Assembly: GCF_003201865.1 (NCBI RefSeq) | Contig: NZ_QJJJ01000004.1 | Location: 186,001-250,000 of the forward strand | Reading direction: 5' to 3' | DNA from: Methylobacterium sp. B4 | GTDB lineage: Bacteria; Pseudomonadota; Alphaproteobacteria; Rhizobiales; Beijerinckiaceae | DNA length: 64,000 nt | Shown: one piece after another, positions 1-7,792 of the stretch | How the letters are laid out: each line of letters begins with the position of its first letter | How positions within the stretch are numbered: position 1 is the first letter of the stretch | Notes under the pieces: generated by a model | Told to the model about the DNA's origin: nothing | Databases searched by the model: none | What the model saw: only the letters and a program-made list of their open reading frames with translations | Position numbers and translations under genes: made by a program

Positions 1-1236
1 GAGCGCGCCTTCCAGAACCTGTACAGGGTGCGCGGCGGCGAGTCCGTGGTGAACGAGTTCCGTGTCATGCGCCCGAGCGACGGCGCCTTCCGCTGGATCC
101 GCAGCAACCTCTTCCCGCTGCGCGACGAGCAGGGCCAGGTGCGGCGCATCGGCGGACTGTCCGCCGACACGACCGAGGCCAAGCTGCAGGTCGAGCACCA
201 AGCGGTGCTGCTGGCCGAATTGCAGCACCGGGTGCGCAACATCATGGCGATGATGCGCGCGATCGTCGCCCGCACCGGCGATCATGCCGAGACGGTTCCC
301 GATTATGCCGCGCTGCTGGAAGGGCGGGTGCTGACGCTGGCGCGGGTCCAGGCCCTGCTCACCCGTGCGGCCGGGGCGGGCGTGCCCGTGGCGGCCATCG
401 TCCACGACGAGGTGAGCGCGCAGGCCCTGCGCGCGGAGCAGTATGCGCTGTCCGGCCCGGAGATCGAGCTGTCGCCCAAGGCGGCCGAGATCCTGACGCT
501 GGCCGTCCACGAACTCGCGACCAACGCCCTCAAATACGGCGCCCTGTCGGCGCCCGACGGGTGCGTTCGGGTGAACTGGGCGACCTTCCCCGAGGGCGGG
601 GAAACCTGGCTCGGCTTCGACTGGTCCGAGGACGGCGCGCCGGAGGCCGACCGGTCCCGGGCCGATCCGGTCCCGGGCCGGCGCGGCTTCGGCCGCGAGC
701 TGATCGAGGGCCGGCTGCCCTACGAGCTGGCCGGCCGCGCCCGCCTCGAAATCGGCCCGGGCGGCGCCCGCTGCCGCCTGGAATTTCCGCTGCGCTCCGG
801 TCCCAGCATCCTGGACACGGATGCTCCCCAGCGCGCGAGGGTGTACGGAGGATCGCTCGATATGACCGGCAAGGCAGACCTGAGCGGCCACCGCGTCCTC
901 GTGGTGGAGGACGATTACTACCTCGCCACCGACACGGCGCGGGCGCTCCAGGGCGCGGGCGCCCAGGTCGTCGGCCCCTGCCCGAACGAGGAGGCGGCCC
1001 GCGCGGCGCTGGCGGATGCGGGACCGACCGCCGCCCTGATCGACATCAACCTGGGCTCGGGGCCGTCCTTCATTCTGGCCCACCTGCTCCGGCAGCGGAA
1101 CGTGCCCTTCGTCTTCGTCACCGGCTACGACGAGGGCGTGATCCCGCAAGAATTCTCCGACGTGGAGCGCCTGCAGAAGCCGGTCGAGCTGTGGCGCGTG
1201 GTCAAGTTCCTGGCGGAGACCCTGCGCGCATCCTGA
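1..1236 (+). CDS. Hybrid HWE-family histidine kinase with C-terminal receiver (5' end outside window)
   Basis: The frame is open from base 1, so the first in-window GTG (28) is not the real start and the N-terminus is missing. Visible parts in order are the end of a PAS fold (residues 1-60, ending GGLSADTTEA), a phospho-acceptor helix with LQHRVRN (His76 of the visible part), an ATPase core with HELATNALKYGAL as N box, and a receiver domain over the last 120 residues with VLVVEDD, the acceptor Asp in LIDINLG and the conserved Lys in LQKPV. LQHRVRN and the lack of a normal F box fit the HWE/HisKA_2 class common in alphaproteobacteria. The attached receiver suggests internal phosphotransfer. 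The input signal cannot be told because the sensor part lies outside the window. Confidence 0.9.
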   Translation, partial: ERAFQNLYRVRGGESVVNEFRVMRPSDGAFRWIRSNLFPLRDEQGQVRRIGGLSADTTEAKLQVEHQAVLLAELQHRVRNIMAMMRAIVARTGDHAETVPDYAALLEGRVLTLARVQALLTRAAGAGVPVAAIVHDEVSAQALRAEQYALSGPEIELSPKAAEILTLAVHELATNALKYGALSAPDGCVRVNWATFPEGGETWLGFDWSEDGAPEADRSRADPVPGRRGFGRELIEGRLPYELAGRARLEIGPGGARCRLEFPLRSGPSILDTDAPQRARVYGGSLDMTGKADLSGHRVLVVEDDYYLATDTARALQGAGAQVVGPCPNEEAARAALADAGPTAALIDINLGSGPSFILAHLLRQRNVPFVFVTGYDEGVIPQEFSDVERLQKPVELWRVVKFLAETLRAS

Positions 1237-1270
1237 GCCTCAATCCCGGAGCGGGGGCACCGGCGCCCAA

Positions 1271-1313
1271 TCAGTCCGGCGCCCCGTCAGTCCGGCGCCC
1301 CGTCAGTCCGGCG
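1271..1313. repeat. 16-bp tandem repeat, 2.7 copies
   Basis: The unit TCAGTCCGGCGCCCCG occurs at 1271-1286 and 1287-1302, with a partial copy at 1303-1313. The last partial copy contains the stop codon of the SH3-like gene on the minus strand, so slippage here would move the 3' flank but not the protein. It lies between two converging genes. Confidence 0.8.
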
Positions 1314-1584
1314 TCAGGTAGCGCCGCCGCGCCCAGCCGAGCGTTCGCTCGAACCGCACCCGGCACCATGTCAGCCCGCTCGGCGTGTCGCTGGTGCAGC
1401 CGAAGCCGAGCACCCGGCGCCCGACCGGCACCTGCCCCAGGGCCGGCGCCGCGGCATCCGGCGCCTCCCGGATGGTGAGGGTGTCGTCGCGCGCCAGACC
1501 TTCGACCCGGTAGCTCTCCGCCGCGCCGGCCTCCGCTGCCAGAAGCAGGGCCAGCGCGGCGGACGATGTGAGGAGGCGGGTCAT
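1303..1584 (-). CDS. Small exported SH3-like domain protein
   Basis: A 93-residue protein with a signal peptide (MTRLLTSSAALALLLAAEAG, cut near AEA-GAAES) and a short body with the SH3b-like pattern DTLTIREAPDAAAPALGQVP, VGRRVLGFGC and WCRVRFERTLGWARRRYL. Such bacterial SH3 folds in the periplasm usually bind peptidoglycan or serve as protein-interaction modules. Two Cys residues (in FGCTS and TWCRV) could form a disulfide. It follows the reductase gene by 13 bases on the same strand, so it may be the last gene of the fatty acid operon, but a functional link is not evident. Confidence 0.75.
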   Translation of the reverse strand: MTRLLTSSAALALLLAAEAGAAESYRVEGLARDDTLTIREAPDAAAPALGQVPVGRRVLGFGCTSDTPSGLTWCRVRFERTLGWARRRYLTPD

Positions 1585-1597
1585 CGCACGGTGCGGC

Positions 1598-2371
1598 TCA
1601 GCTGCGGTGGATGCCCATCATCGCGGTCAGCCCGCCATCGACCGGCAGCACCGCCCCGGTGACGTAGGCGCCGCCCTCCCCCATCAGGAAGGCGGCCACC
1701 GCCGCGACCTCCTCCGGCGCCGCGAAGCGCCCGAGCGGGATCTGGCGCTCGATGCCGGCGCGGTGGCTGGCGTAGGGAGCCATCATCTCCGTGTCGATGA
1801 AGCCCGGCGCGATCACGTTGACGGTCACGCCGCGCTTGGCCGACTCGATGGCGAGCGTGCGGCAATAGGCGATGAGCGCACCCTTGGTCGCCGCGTAGGC
1901 CGCGTTGCCGGCATTGGCCTGGAGCGCGGCCACCGAGCCGATGGCGACGATGCGCCCCGCCCGCGCGCGGATCATGCCGCGCACCAGCGCCTTGGCGATC
2001 CGGGTCAGCGACCAGAAGTTCACCTGCATCGCCGCCTCGGCCCGGTCCTGGTCGAGCATGGCCGCAAGCGCGTCCGCCGATTGTCCGGCATTGTGGACGT
2101 AGCCGTAATAGCCCTCGCCCTCCGCCGTCTCGCAGAAGACCTCGACCGCGGCACGGTCCGACAGGTCGAGGCGGCGGGCCTGGAACCGGCCCTCGCCGTG
2201 CGCCCGCGCCAGCTCGGCGGCCAGGGCCTCGGCACGCTCGGGCGAGGAGCGGTAGGTGAAGGTCACGTCGTGGCCCGCCGCGGCCAGCGCCCGCACGGTG
2301 GCCGCACCGAGGCCCGAGGCGCCGCCGACGACGAGGACGGCTTTTCTCTCGCCGCTCATTCCAGCGCTCAT
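1598..2371 (-). CDS. fabG: 3-oxoacyl-ACP reductase (SDR family)
   Basis: A 257-residue short-chain dehydrogenase. Visible signatures are the nucleotide-binding VVGGASGLGAAT near the N-terminus, the NAG motif (HNAGQSAD), catalytic Ser in AIGSVAAL, the YAATK pair and the C-terminal VTGAVLPVDGG. It should reduce the 3-ketoacyl group held on an acyl carrier protein. The ATG at 2371 overlaps the stop of the ketosynthase in an ATGA (2368-2371), which decides the start and implies translational coupling; an internal ATG at 2359 is less likely. In rhizobial very-long-chain clusters this slot usually holds a zinc alcohol dehydrogenase, so a dedicated reductase here is a variation. Confidence 0.9.
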   Translation of the reverse strand: MSAGMSGERKAVLVVGGASGLGAATVRALAAAGHDVTFTYRSSPERAEALAAELARAHGEGRFQARRLDLSDRAAVEVFCETAEGEGYYGYVHNAGQSADALAAMLDQDRAEAAMQVNFWSLTRIAKALVRGMIRARAGRIVAIGSVAALQANAGNAAYAATKGALIAYCRTLAIESAKRGVTVNVIAPGFIDTEMMAPYASHRAGIERQIPLGRFAAPEEVAAVAAFLMGEGGAYVTGAVLPVDGGLTAMMGIHRS

Positions 2372-3654
2372 GCCGGCTCGTCTCCCAGGACGAGGCAGGT
2401 GTTCTGCCCGCCAAAGCCGAAGGAATTCGACAGGACCCGCGACACCGGCACGTCCCGCGCGGTTCCCACCACGTCGAGGAGCAGGGCCGGGTCCGGTACC
2501 GCGTAGTTGATGGTGGGCGGGATGCGCCCGTGCCGGATGGTGAGGAGCGAGACCACCGCCTCGATGGCGCCGGCTGCGGTCAGGGTGTGGCCGATCATCG
2601 ACTTGTTGGAGGAGATCGGCAGCCGGCTCACCCGCTCGCCGAACACCGCCGAGCAGCCGAGCGCCTCCATCTTGTCGTTCTCCGGCGTCGAGGTGCCGTG
2701 GGCGTTGACGTGGTCGATCGCGTCCGGCGCGAGGCCGGCATCGTCGAGCGCCGCGCGCATCGCGGCGATGACCGGCGCGCCGTCCGGGCTGGAGCGGGTG
2801 CGGTGGAAGCCGTCGCCTTTCTCGCCGCAGCCGAGAACGTAGCCGAGGATCGTCGCCCCGCGCGCCCGGGCGGATTCGGCGCTTTCCAGGACCAGCGCGG
2901 CGGCGCCCTCGCCCATGACGAAGCCGTCGCGGTTCTTCGAGAACGGCTTCGAGGCGCCCTCGGGCGGATCGTTCTGCGTCGAGAGCGCGGAGAGCAGCGA
3001 GAAGCGGATCAGCGATTCCGGATTCACCGAGCCGTCCGTGCCGATGCAGAGCGCGGCCTCCATCTCGCCCCGGCGGATCGCCTCGACGCCGAGCTGGATC
3101 GCCGTCGCCCCCGAGGAGCAGGCGGTCGAGAGCGAGATCGGCGAGCCCTTCGTGCCGAAGCGGTCGGCGATGCGGTCGGCCACGGTGCCGAAGATGAACA
3201 GGTCGTGCCACGCGTCGAAGCGGCGGCTCGCGGCGGCGCGCTGGAGACCCCCATAGGTCACCTCGTCCGGCTCGCCCGCCGCCTCGGCCAACGCCTGGCG
3301 CTGCGGCCATTCCATCTCGACGGGGGGCACCGCCACGAACAGGCCGCCGGGAAAGCGTGCGCCGATGCCCGACTGCGCGACCGCCTCCTCGGCGGCCACC
3401 GTGGCGAAGCGCTCCGAGAGGAGCGGCGCCACCAGCGGATCGGTGTCGAGGAAATCCACCGTGCCGGCGATGCGGGTGCGCAGGCCCTCGGTGGGGAAGC
3501 GGGCGATGCTGCGGATGCCGGAGCGGCCGGCGGTCAGGGCGTCCCAGTTCTCGGCCGCGCCGCGGCCCAGCGAGGTCACGATGCCGACGCCCGTCACCGC
3601 GACGAGCGGGCGCCCTTGGGCATCGTGGGTGGACGAGGAACGGGGTGCGGACAT
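2368..3654 (-). CDS. fabF1XL: Beta-ketoacyl-ACP synthase II, catalytic subunit of very-long-chain cluster
   Basis: A 428-residue KAS II with the full triad: Cys179 in LSTACSSG, His in HVNAHGTSTP and His in SMIGHTLTAAG. It condenses malonyl-ACP with an acyl primer in the cytoplasm. It sits 90 bases downstream of a second ketosynthase that lacks the Cys, and just upstream of a coupled reductase. With the AcpXL-like carrier this layout matches the rhizobial acpXL-fabZXL-fabF2XL-fabF1XL block that makes 27-hydroxyoctacosanoate-type chains for lipid A. Assignment to KAS is firm; the XL role is inferred from neighbours. Confidence 0.9.
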   Translation of the reverse strand: MSAPRSSSTHDAQGRPLVAVTGVGIVTSLGRGAAENWDALTAGRSGIRSIARFPTEGLRTRIAGTVDFLDTDPLVAPLLSERFATVAAEEAVAQSGIGARFPGGLFVAVPPVEMEWPQRQALAEAAGEPDEVTYGGLQRAAASRRFDAWHDLFIFGTVADRIADRFGTKGSPISLSTACSSGATAIQLGVEAIRRGEMEAALCIGTDGSVNPESLIRFSLLSALSTQNDPPEGASKPFSKNRDGFVMGEGAAALVLESAESARARGATILGYVLGCGEKGDGFHRTRSSPDGAPVIAAMRAALDDAGLAPDAIDHVNAHGTSTPENDKMEALGCSAVFGERVSRLPISSNKSMIGHTLTAAGAIEAVVSLLTIRHGRIPPTINYAVPDPALLLDVVGTARDVPVSRVLSNSFGFGGQNTCLVLGDEPA

Positions 3655-3744
3655 CGAACGCCTTCAATCATCCTTTCGCCGGTCACGCATCCATCGCCGC
3701 CGGACGCCCGGCGGCGTCCGTGCGCCGGAAACAGGCCGTCGAGA

Positions 3745-4881
3745 CTAGGCCGCCACGACCCGGATCACGCCCTCGCCGCGGCGATGGCCGACCGAGGTGA
3801 CCACGACTTCACGGGCCGAGCCCGCGGCGCAGAAAGCTGCCGCGAGCGCGGCGCCGAAGGGGGCCGCCACTTCCAGGGGATGTCCGATGAGATCGCCGGT
3901 GGCGCGGATGCCCGTCTCGGGCAGGGCCGCGCGGATGCCGGCGACTTCCTCGGCGGCGAGGTCTCGCAGGCCCGTGGCGCCGGAGAGCACCACGTCCGGC
4001 CGCTCGATCCCGGCCTCGCCGATCAGGCGGGTGAGGCTCGCCGAGACGCTGCCGGGGGCGCGGGCGACCCGGTCGTTGGCCACGGGCATCAGCCGGGCGA
4101 GCGCCCGGGCGCCGCGGGCGGCGGCGTGCTCGGCCGATTCCAGCACGAGGAAGGCCGCGGCACTCCCCAGGACGAAGCCGCCGCCGTCGCCGCGCTCGAA
4201 GACGGGCCGGTAATCGGGCTTGAGCAGGTAGCCGCCCATCTCGTGCACGACCATCACGTCGGGCCGCTCGGCGCTGTAGGAGCCGCCGACCATCATGGTC
4301 TCGACCTGACCGGAGGCGATGCGGGCATGCCCGATGCGCAGGGCGTCGACGCCGCTCGATTCCTCGCCCATGAAGGTGCGCGAGGCCCCCGTCACGCCGT
4401 GGACGATGCTGATATTGCCCGCGAGCAGGTTCGAGAGCTGGGCCAGGAACAGGGTCGGCCGCAGGTCGTTGAGGAGCCGCTCGTTGAGGTAGGCGCCCGG
4501 ATCGTTGGTCCCGCGCAGGCCGGTGAGGATGGCCCCGTCGACGGCGTAGTCGCGCTCGCCACCGCCCGCCGCCACGATGAGCTGGAGCGCCGACTTGAAG
4601 CCCGAATCGTCCTTGACCCCGGCCGAATCGAGCGCGAGCCCGGCGGCGTAGACGCCGAGCCGCTGCCAGGCTTCCATCTGCCGCTGGTCGGACTTCTTCG
4701 GGATCTGCGTGTCGAGGGCGAGCGGGGCGACCGGATGCACCGGGTAGGGCGCGAAGCTCTCGGCATCCGTGCGCGGCGGCCCGGCGGCGGCGAAGGCGGC
4801 CAGATGCGCCTCGATCCCCTCCCCGGCGCAGGAGACGAGGCCCAGCCCCGTGACGACGACCGCGCGGTCCCTCCGGCTCAC
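3745..4881 (-). CDS. fabF2XL: Cys-less ketosynthase homologue (chain-length-factor-like)
   Basis: A 378-residue thiolase-fold protein that aligns with ketosynthases at both ends (VVVTGLGLVSCAG; TGDLIGHPLEVAAPFGAAL) but has GASRTFMGEESSG at residues 165-177 where the active-site Cys loop should be, and no NAHGT motif. It therefore cannot form the acyl thioester. By analogy with chain-length factors of type II polyketide synthases and with the second KAS of rhizobial clusters, it probably pairs with the neighbouring active enzyme and shapes product length. The start is GTG at 4881, overlapping the dehydratase stop in GTGA. Confidence 0.85.
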   Translation of the reverse strand: MSRRDRAVVVTGLGLVSCAGEGIEAHLAAFAAAGPPRTDAESFAPYPVHPVAPLALDTQIPKKSDQRQMEAWQRLGVYAAGLALDSAGVKDDSGFKSALQLIVAAGGGERDYAVDGAILTGLRGTNDPGAYLNERLLNDLRPTLFLAQLSNLLAGNISIVHGVTGASRTFMGEESSGVDALRIGHARIASGQVETMMVGGSYSAERPDVMVVHEMGGYLLKPDYRPVFERGDGGGFVLGSAAAFLVLESAEHAAARGARALARLMPVANDRVARAPGSVSASLTRLIGEAGIERPDVVLSGATGLRDLAAEEVAGIRAALPETGIRATGDLIGHPLEVAAPFGAALAAAFCAAGSAREVVVTSVGHRRGEGVIRVVAA

Positions 4882-5342
4882 GGCTGCGCTCCGTCGGGCA
4901 GGCCGATCTTGCGGGCGCGCTCGCGGATCAGCGCTTCCATGGAGGCGGGGAACGGCATGGTGCGGAAGCGGAGCTCCGCGTCGCAGAGCGCCTTGCCCTC
5001 GTGGCGGATCGCGGCCTTCGTCACCGCGTAGCCCGATCCGTCGTGCTCCAGGCTCGCCGTGATGTCGAGGGCGGCACCGGGGCCGACGAAGGAGCGGAAG
5101 CGCGCCTTGTCCACGGCCATGAGGAAGGGCATCTGCGAAAAATCGAGATGGGCGAGGACGAGGTAGCCGGAGGCCTGCGCCATGGTCTCGGTGAGCAGCA
5201 CGCCGGGCACCAGCGGGTGACCGGGGAAATGACCCTCGAAGACCGGGCTCGCCTCGGGCACGAGCGCCCGCGCCTCGATGCGGCCGGCGGCGCGGTCGAG
5301 CCGCACCACGGAATCGATCATCTCGAAATATTCGAGCCGCAT
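4878..5342 (-). CDS. fabZXL: 3-hydroxyacyl-ACP dehydratase, FabZ type
   Basis: A 154-residue hot-dog fold protein with the FabZ signature: His38 and downstream Glu52 in FEGHFPGHPLVPG..LLTETMAQ. It dehydrates the 3-hydroxyacyl chain on the carrier protein. It lies 39 bases after the carrier gene and overlaps the next ketosynthase by four bases, so carrier, dehydratase and ketosynthase should be made together. Length is usual for FabZ. Use for very-long-chain fatty acid rather than general lipid synthesis is inferred from the AcpXL-like partner. Confidence 0.9.
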   Translation of the reverse strand: MRLEYFEMIDSVVRLDRAAGRIEARALVPEASPVFEGHFPGHPLVPGVLLTETMAQASGYLVLAHLDFSQMPFLMAVDKARFRSFVGPGAALDITASLEHDGSGYAVTKAAIRHEGKALCDAELRFRTMPFPASMEALIRERARKIGLPDGAQP

Positions 5343-5381
5343 CGCGGTGAGCGTCCTCGAGCCTGCTTCAGGAGCGGGCGA

Positions 5382-5678
5382 TCAAGCCTTGGCGGCCTTC
5401 TCGGCCACCAGACCGTCGATGCGCGCGCAGAGATTCTTCAGAACGAAGTACTGCTCGGCCGGGACCTTGCCCTCGTTGACTTCCTGGGTCCAGCGCTCCA
5501 GCGGCAGCTTGATCCCGAAGGCCTTGTCGACCGCGAAGGCGATGTCGAGGAAGGCGAGCGAATCGATGCCCAGATCGTCGATGGCGTGGCTCTCGGGCGT
5601 GATCTTGTCGCGCGGGATGTCCGCCGTCTCGGCGATGATGTCCGCGACGCGGTCGAAGGTGGCGGTCTCGTTCGACAT
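5382..5678 (-). CDS. acpXL: Acyl carrier protein AcpXL
   Basis: A 98-residue acidic carrier protein with the phosphopantetheine site DDLGIDSL (Ser40). The region after the site ([20 protein letters not shown]) closely matches what I remember of rhizobial AcpXL, which carries the very-long-chain acyl group to lipid A; ordinary AcpP lacks this tail. The ATG at 5678 gives the expected N-terminus ([15 protein letters not shown]); an upstream in-frame extension to 5735 is basic and unlike a carrier. First gene of the leftward operon, so the promoter should lie in 5679-5888. Confidence 0.92.
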   Translation of the reverse strand: MSNETATFDRVADIIAETADIPRDKITPESHAIDDLGIDSLAFLDIAFAVDKAFGIKLPLERWTQEVNEGKVPAEQYFVLKNLCARIDGLVAEKAAKA

Positions 5679-5888
5679 AAGGGCTGGCCGCTTTCTCGGT
5701 TTCGTGTCCGGCGTCGCCGACCTTTCGCGCGGCACGCCCCCATGGCGCCCGAACCGGTCCGCGGCCCCGCATCGCCGCCGGTTCCCGATGGCGCGTCTGA
5801 AAAGATCGCGACCCCTTACACGAAGCGATGGAGCGCGGGCAACCTCGGGCGCCGCACCCCGTCCACGACCGTCCTCCCGTGCGCCGGC

Positions 5889-6377
5889 TCAGCCCGCCGA
5901 GCGGGTGAGATCGAGCGCCGGGACGCGCGTGTCCCCGCCCTGCCGCGGCCGCTCGCGGCCCGTGCGGCGGCCCTCGCCGGGAACCGCGCGCTTGCGCTCC
6001 GGCATGCGCGGCCGCACCAGCTCGCCGAGCGCCACGAAGCGGTCGTTGTGACGCTGTCCGGCATCCTGGATGCCGAAGCCGAGGGCGAAGGAGCGGGCAA
6101 GGCCATCGTCGGGGGTGATGCCGTAGCGCTCAAGCGCGGCCAGGAAGACCTGCCGGAAGCCCGCGGGGGCACACCATGCCTTCTCCGCAAGCTGCATCGG
6201 CCAGGTCCAGAGGCCGTCGCCGCGGCGGCTGGCGATCTCGTCGCGCGGGATGAAGTAACCGCTGGCGGAATGCTCCAGCCCCTCGTCGAGCAGGCGCCAG
6301 TCACGGTCCGGGCTCTGCCGCGGAGCGGACGCGACCGGACGGTCGAGCAGGTCGTCGTCGAAGCCGATCTCGATCAC
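5889..6377 (-). CDS. Conserved-looking protein of unknown function
   Basis: I do not recognise this protein. The start chosen is GTG at 6377 because AGGAGG stands 7 bases upstream; a longer reading to 6455 has no such site. It gives 162 residues, acidic at the N-terminus (IEIGFDDDLLD) and with a compact middle (ASGYFIPRDEIASR, GDGLWTWPMQLAEKAW) that reads like a globular domain, ending in a basic, Arg-rich tail. There is no signal peptide or membrane segment. It is divergent from the diguanylate cyclase gene. Confidence 0.6.
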   Translation of the reverse strand: MIEIGFDDDLLDRPVASAPRQSPDRDWRLLDEGLEHSASGYFIPRDEIASRRGDGLWTWPMQLAEKAWCAPAGFRQVFLAALERYGITPDDGLARSFALGFGIQDAGQRHNDRFVALGELVRPRMPERKRAVPGEGRRTGRERPRQGGDTRVPALDLTRSAG

Positions 6378-6613
6378 GGGAACCTCCTGCCTTGCTTCGC
6401 TGCAGCGACATGGTGGTGCGCTGTGGCGAATCGGTTCGGAACGTTCCATGAACAATGGGGTGGCGCGCCCGGTCGGTCAAGCCTTTGTTCGTAGTTCGTT
6501 CCGGGCGCTCGTGCGCGGGCGAGGCCGCGCTCGGGTCGGCAGATCCGGATCTTAACAGTTTCGACGATACGGTGCCGCCGAGCCGATTCGGCGCCGCTCT
6601 CCGCTCAAGACCC

Positions 6614-7720
6614 ATGCTCACCCTGCCGGACGTCCCGACCCTCGGCTTGTGCAGTGTCCTGGCGAGCCTCGCCTTCCTGGGCGTGTTCGTTTTCCTCTGG
6701 GTCGGGCGGCGCGACGAGAGCCACCTCCTGCATTGGGCGGCCAGCTCGCTGATCTACGCGGTGGCGCTCCTTGCCTTCGCCTCCGTCGCCGGCCCGTCCC
6801 TGGTGATCGGCCTGCTCTACGGCGCGCTCTCGGCAAGTACGCTCGCGGTGCTGACGGGCGTGCGCCGCTTCGACGGCCTGCCCCCGTTCCGCCCCTGGCT
6901 CCTGCTGCCGATCCTCGTCTCCTGCCTCGGCTACCTGCTGCCCGCCCTCGCCTTCGGGGTGGACAGCCCGGCCAGCCGGATCGGAGGCACCGTCGGCAGC
7001 ATCGTCACGATGCTGGTCGTCGGCCTCAGCCTCGCCCTGGGCCGCGCGCCGCAGCCCTCGCGCGGCCGGCGCATCGCCGGGGCGGCGCTCCTCGTCTACG
7101 TGCCGAGCTTCCTTGTGGCGATCGCGGCCGAGGCCGTCGGGGGCAGCAGCGTCAACATGGCCGCGCTGGTCCCGCTGCTGGCCGACCAAGTGCTGCTCGC
7201 CGTGCTCAATCTCGGCCTCATCGCCATGCCGGGCGAGCGTGCGCAGGCGGCCCTGCGCGACGCGGCCTTGCGCGATCCGCTCACCGGAGCCTGGAACCGC
7301 GCCGGCCTGCGCGCCCTCGAGGCGCCGAGGCTGCGGCCGGGCACGGCGGTGATCGTGCTCGATATCGACCACTTCAAGGATCTCAACGATCGGCACGGCC
7401 ACGCGCTCGGCGACCGGGTGCTGACGGCGCTGGCCGGCTGCATCCGCGGCATCGCGCCGGAGCCGGACGCTTTTCTCGCGCGGCTCGGCGGCGACGAATT
7501 CGTGATGATCGTGCCGGATCGCAGTCCCGCCGAAGCGTGTTGGCTCGCCGACGAGATCCGCCTCGCAACCCAGCGGGTGCCCGACCTCCCGGCTTGGACG
7601 ATCAGCCTCGGCATCGCCAGGGTCGAGCCCGGAGAGGCCGATTTCGCCGCGGCCATCGAGCGGGCCGACCGGTCGCTCTACCGCGCCAAGGCGGAGGGGC
7701 GCGACCGGGCCGCGGCCTGA
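6614..7720 (+). CDS. Membrane-bound diguanylate cyclase (GGDEF)
   Basis: A 368-residue protein with about six hydrophobic segments in the first 200 residues followed by a GGDEF domain. The active loop RLGGDEFVMI is intact and the domain opens with DPLTGAWNRAGL and LDIDHFKDLND, so it should make cyclic di-GMP from GTP. No EAL domain and no RxxD inhibitory site are obvious. ATG at 6614 is preferred over an upstream in-frame start because the extension is polar and not conserved-looking. The membrane part may sense an unknown signal. Confidence 0.9.
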   Translation: MLTLPDVPTLGLCSVLASLAFLGVFVFLWVGRRDESHLLHWAASSLIYAVALLAFASVAGPSLVIGLLYGALSASTLAVLTGVRRFDGLPPFRPWLLLPILVSCLGYLLPALAFGVDSPASRIGGTVGSIVTMLVVGLSLALGRAPQPSRGRRIAGAALLVYVPSFLVAIAAEAVGGSSVNMAALVPLLADQVLLAVLNLGLIAMPGERAQAALRDAALRDPLTGAWNRAGLRALEAPRLRPGTAVIVLDIDHFKDLNDRHGHALGDRVLTALAGCIRGIAPEPDAFLARLGGDEFVMIVPDRSPAEACWLADEIRLATQRVPDLPAWTISLGIARVEPGEADFAAAIERADRSLYRAKAEGRDRAAA

Positions 7721-7792
7721 CGCGCGGGAACATCGCCCGGTGCTCGCGATTGGCCTGCGCGGCGGACGGTTGCGGACTGAGCGAGGCTGTCG

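Noticed and set aside
2371..3667. Fusion of reductase and ketosynthase as one 689-residue protein
   Set aside because: The part upstream of 2371 in this frame is an Arg-rich shadow; the real ketosynthase is in another frame with an ATGA junction.
2530..5031. Plus-strand ORF of 833 residues over the fatty acid genes
   Set aside because: Antisense shadow, composition unlike a protein, no start site; the minus-strand genes have all family motifs.
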